A stretch of 41,265 bases of DNA from a virus, in the IMG/VR virus record IMGVR_UViG_3300022682_000015, positions 1-41,265 of that record, one strand, 5' to 3'. Positions 38,830 through 41,265 of the stretch are shown here, piece by piece. The position numbers and the translations under genes were made by a program. Position 1 is the first letter of the stretch. Each line of letters opens with the position of its first letter. The notes below the pieces were generated by a model. The model saw nothing but the letters and a program-made list of their open reading frames with translations. It ran no database searches and was not told where the DNA came from.

Positions 38830-40941
38830 TTATTGGTTTCTAATAGAGTCGGTCAGTTCTCTTGTCTGGTATGCGAAAGCATTAGATAGTTCAGGAGTGA
38901 CTATAACATCAGCCCCTGAGGCCTCTCTAATCAACTTGAGAGTCTCAGCTTGTACTTTAATCTGGTCATTGAGCTGTTTCATGGCTTCAAGCATCTGTTT
39001 ACTACGGCCATCTTGTTGCTTCATACCAAGTTCAATCTCTTTAAGCTTCAATTTAGTGGCTTCCACTTGAGCCTTGAACTTCGCCTCCTCAGCCTGACTG
39101 TCAGCTTTAGTCATCTCAGCTTGAGCAATCATTAAATTAGCCCTATCTATAGGCGTCATGTCGCTATCTTTATTCTGCTTTTGTTTCTCCATCATAGCTT
39201 GCTCTTCCTTAGTCATCTGATCAGGAGGAATTATGCCCTGAGCAAGCATCATCATACGTTTTCTTGCTGCGATTTTTTCGATTCCAGGAGAATTAATATT
39301 ATTTAATAGAATATCCCCACCCAACTCAAGAATAGTAGGGTCAATTTGAGCATAATCAGTGATAGCGGCTACTGTTTCAGCTTGTTTAGTCTTAAAAGAA
39401 GGACCGGCTTTACATACTGCGCTATAGGTTCCCTGATTGAGGTCGTTTATAGTAATAACCCGACCTGACTGGTTATCTTTAACCTTTTGAAAAATTGATG
39501 TTGTATCCGTTGAGCCATCCTGAGCAGTTAAAACCATAATTTGTGGAGTATCATATACTTTAGGAATAGCCTTCATCAAAATATCAAAGGTATGAGAAAT
39601 TGCAATTTCCATAGACGTAATCCATTTACGTTTAGGAGCATCACTTTTAGTCTGCAATTTCTCAATAGCGATACCTGAGCGCCTTGGAGGTGCTGTACCT
39701 CGGTCCTCATCATAAGTGCCAGAGGTTCTCTGAACAAAATTTTGAGCAGCTTGGGTAGTCTCAACTAAATTGGGGTTTGAAGGAGGGGAACCTACGTAAG
39801 TAGGAGGCACCTGACCTTCTACGAAGTCGTAAAACTGGACTGGATCGTTATTCGTGTTAAGAGTGCGTAAGGTATTACGGACACTTGAGGATTTTGCCTG
39901 ATCCTTAGACATCCATACTTTGCCTTTAGGAGCTAACGCGCCTTCCTCAATCTTTCGGGATTCAGAGTAATTAATGACCCTTTGAGGGTCCATTAATTTC
40001 TCTACGATACCCCAATAAATAACCTTATTATCGGAAATACGGAAGTTTCCAAAAACTGGGACTATTGGTATATAGCAAAAAACAGTTTCTTTCTCATCAG
40101 TGATCCAATCATCGTCATTAAACATACGCTGATAGACGACATTATACTTTCGCTTACGAGTTTTATGTACTTCAATTCCAGCTTGCTGAAGCTCATCTTT
40201 AATAGAAAGGAAATCATTGTTTACAACGTATACTCCTCCATTAGTCATCTGTACGAGTTCACGAGTTTTAGTCTTTTTGTACAGAGCTTCCCCGATAACG
40301 ATTTCATCGGGCTTCTTATGGAAAAAAGCGGAGTCCGTTCTACCTGAGCTTACGGAAGAAGTGCCAGCACCGGGGTATTTCTTCTTATAAGCCCTTTTTG
40401 TAAGCGAGAAAAGGTTCCAAGCAAAGTCAGAATCAGACATATCAGGTTTAACAGCATTAGGGTCGAACCAAATACAGTCTTGGGCATTTGCTACATGATC
40501 AATCATAAGGTCTTGCTGGATTGAATCATCGTCTCTATAGCGGGTAACAACGCGCCAAGCATCAAATCCAGTACTAACCATGATTCTTGCGGATTGATTA
40601 TAAACAAAATTAGCTGTAGGCTTAGATATATTTTGTATGGTACGAATAATGCCAGAGTATATCTCAGCTATTTTCTTAGATGACTGAGTGCCTGTAGGAC
40701 GTACAGATATGCCCCAGTCCATAGCTTCTATTTCACCCATAATCCCGTCAATGATAGGATTACACTCGTCAAAAGTATACCGTGGGCGTCTTTCCCACTT
40801 ATCAAGAACAGACTGTTCCCACTGGCCATTTCTTTTATTAAGAAACAGATCCGCTTCTCTCGACATTTCTCTATTGTCGTGATCGGCTTCTTGGGCTTCT
40901 TTTAGAAGGGTTTTACACTCATCTTGACTTGAAAAGGCCAT
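38830..40941 (-). CDS. Portal protein, P22 gp1-like
   Basis: 703 residues; dodecameric DNA entry channel. N-terminus DECKTLLKEAQEADHDNREM and FLNKRNGQWEQSVLDKWERR, then the clip and wing region (DLMIDHVANAQDCIWFDPNA, YRDDDSIQ), and a helical barrel-like C-terminus rich in Gln/Met (LMIAQAEMTKADSQAEEAKF, QMLEAMKQLNDQIKVQAETL). Length matches the 725-residue P22 portal. Next to scaffold and the Lys-rich gene and terminase, the standard order. Begins at ATG 40941; GTAGACA upstream is a poor ribosome site. Confidence 0.9.
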   Translation of the reverse strand: MAFSSQDECKTLLKEAQEADHDNREMSREADLFLNKRNGQWEQSVLDKWERRPRYTFDECNPIIDGIMGEIEAMDWGISVRPTGTQSSKKIAEIYSGIIRTIQNISKPTANFVYNQSARIMVSTGFDAWRVVTRYRDDDSIQQDLMIDHVANAQDCIWFDPNAVKPDMSDSDFAWNLFSLTKRAYKKKYPGAGTSSVSSGRTDSAFFHKKPDEIVIGEALYKKTKTRELVQMTNGGVYVVNNDFLSIKDELQQAGIEVHKTRKRKYNVVYQRMFNDDDWITDEKETVFCYIPIVPVFGNFRISDNKVIYWGIVEKLMDPQRVINYSESRKIEEGALAPKGKVWMSKDQAKSSSVRNTLRTLNTNNDPVQFYDFVEGQVPPTYVGSPPSNPNLVETTQAAQNFVQRTSGTYDEDRGTAPPRRSGIAIEKLQTKSDAPKRKWITSMEIAISHTFDILMKAIPKVYDTPQIMVLTAQDGSTDTTSIFQKVKDNQSGRVITINDLNQGTYSAVCKAGPSFKTKQAETVAAITDYAQIDPTILELGGDILLNNINSPGIEKIAARKRMMMLAQGIIPPDQMTKEEQAMMEKQKQNKDSDMTPIDRANLMIAQAEMTKADSQAEEAKFKAQVEATKLKLKEIELGMKQQDGRSKQMLEAMKQLNDQIKVQAETLKLIREASGADVIVTPELSNAFAYQTRELTDSIRNQ

Positions 40942-40944
40942 TGT

Positions 40945-41151
40945 CTACTCCATCTCGTAAGTAGTAATGGGACCAATCTTGTATTTTTTCTTAAGGCGTT
41001 TTCGTTTAAGAGCTACGGCTTTTTTCTTCTTTTTCTTTTCCTCTTCCTTTTTCTTGGTACCGATATCTCCGGCCTCATCTAAAGCGGATTTACGATAGCT
41101 CCTACGAGTAAGATAGCTCCCAGCCGGTTTATTGCCTTTTTTCTTAGCCAT
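40945..41151 (-). CDS. Small Lys-rich protein between terminase and portal (68 aa)
   Basis: Very basic: KKKEEEKKKKKKAVALKRKR then LKKKYKIGPITTYEME, isoelectric point extremely high. Three bases separate it from portal and 9 from the large terminase stop; GAGAATACA-ATG. Possibly a DNA-binding packaging helper or internal head protein. No family recognised. Confidence 0.7.
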   Translation of the reverse strand: MAKKKGNKPAGSYLTRRSYRKSALDEAGDIGTKKKEEEKKKKKKAVALKRKRLKKKYKIGPITTYEME

Positions 41152-41160
41152 TGTATTCTC

Positions 41161-41265
41161 CTAAAAAACAGTGTCAAATTGTATTTCTTCGTCATCTCCA
41201 ACAAGTTGAGGAGTTTGTAAACTCATCATTACACTGTCTGCTATATTTGGAGATTGAATTTTAAG
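41161..41265 (-). CDS. terL: Terminase large subunit, C-terminal fragment (joins base 1)
   Basis: The frame LKIQSPNIADSVMMSLQTPQ continues to a TAG at 41161-41163. The SPNIADSVMM block carries the last nuclease-domain Asp of large terminases. It is the end of the gene interrupted at base 1; if the four terminal bases taag are counted once, the codons run CCC CTT AAA ATT without interruption. Confidence 0.9.
   Translation of the reverse strand, partial: LKIQSPNIADSVMMSLQTPQLVGDDEEIQFDTVF

Noticed and set aside
1-41265. tRNA genes, integrase, attachment site or lysogeny repressor
   Set aside because: I saw no T-loop/cloverleaf pattern, no tyrosine or serine recombinase, and the small HTH proteins cannot be tied to lysogeny from sequence alone.
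1-41265. Terminal direct repeats of a T7-like genome
   Set aside because: Only four bases are shared at the ends; the merged frame through the terminase gene shows an arbitrary cut of a circular map.

Overview
The window reads as one essentially complete tailed-phage genome of about 41.26 kb with P22-type head and neck genes, so most likely a podovirus. It is opened inside the large terminase gene. The large terminase starts on the minus strand at 1333 and runs off base 1; its C-terminus (IADSVMMS motif) lies on the minus strand at 41161-41265. The first and last four bases are both taag. Collapsing them into one copy restores a single 477-codon frame, whereas direct joining gives a premature stop. 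I see no integrase, no recognisable lysogeny repressor or partition genes, no phage RNA polymerase and no tRNA. The host is probably Gram-negative: there is a lipoprotein-like protein with Asp at +2 and a P22-type virion. The host cannot be named from the sequence.

Layout: two divergent arms leave a non-coding control region at about 1815-2540. Late genes run on the minus strand: small terminase, large terminase, (wrap), Lys-rich protein, portal, scaffold, coat, gp4-like and gp10-like neck proteins, a spike, a cupin-SET protein, three ejection-type proteins, two paralogous fibres, and membrane/lysis proteins. Early and replication genes run on the plus strand from 2541 to 19618: small HTH regulators, a PrimPol-like/SF3 helicase, a block of tiny membrane and zinc-ribbon proteins, a DUF2800-type nuclease, a nucleotide cassette (ThyX, dCMP deaminase, MazG-like), a DUF2815-type ssDNA-binding protein, family A DNA polymerase, VRR-NUC nuclease, ATP-dependent ligase, SNF2-like helicase and an M15 peptidase. 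The arms converge on a strong bidirectional hairpin at 19648-19696.

The control region holds a perfect sigma70-like promoter facing each way, three 53-60 bp tandem repeats, seven exactly phased 19-bp units (2157-2289) and an AT-rich stretch with a 21-bp inverted repeat. Together these look like an iteron-type replication origin. Five promoters share the form TTTAC[A/T]-N17-TATAAT-like, so transcription is probably by host sigma70 polymerase with phage HTH proteins as modulators. A 942-base region (2844-3785) holds a terminator, about 105-bp imperfect repeats and a second repeat cluster with no convincing gene.

The most unusual coding feature is a cupin-SET fusion (31474-32313), a possible phage protein-lysine methyltransferase placed among the tail and ejection genes. 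Others are a primase-helicase whose Walker A lacks its usual glycine, a string of 20-70 residue membrane/lipoprotein genes, duplicated control regions at about 6432 and 9978, and two fibres built from degenerate 70-80 residue repeats.
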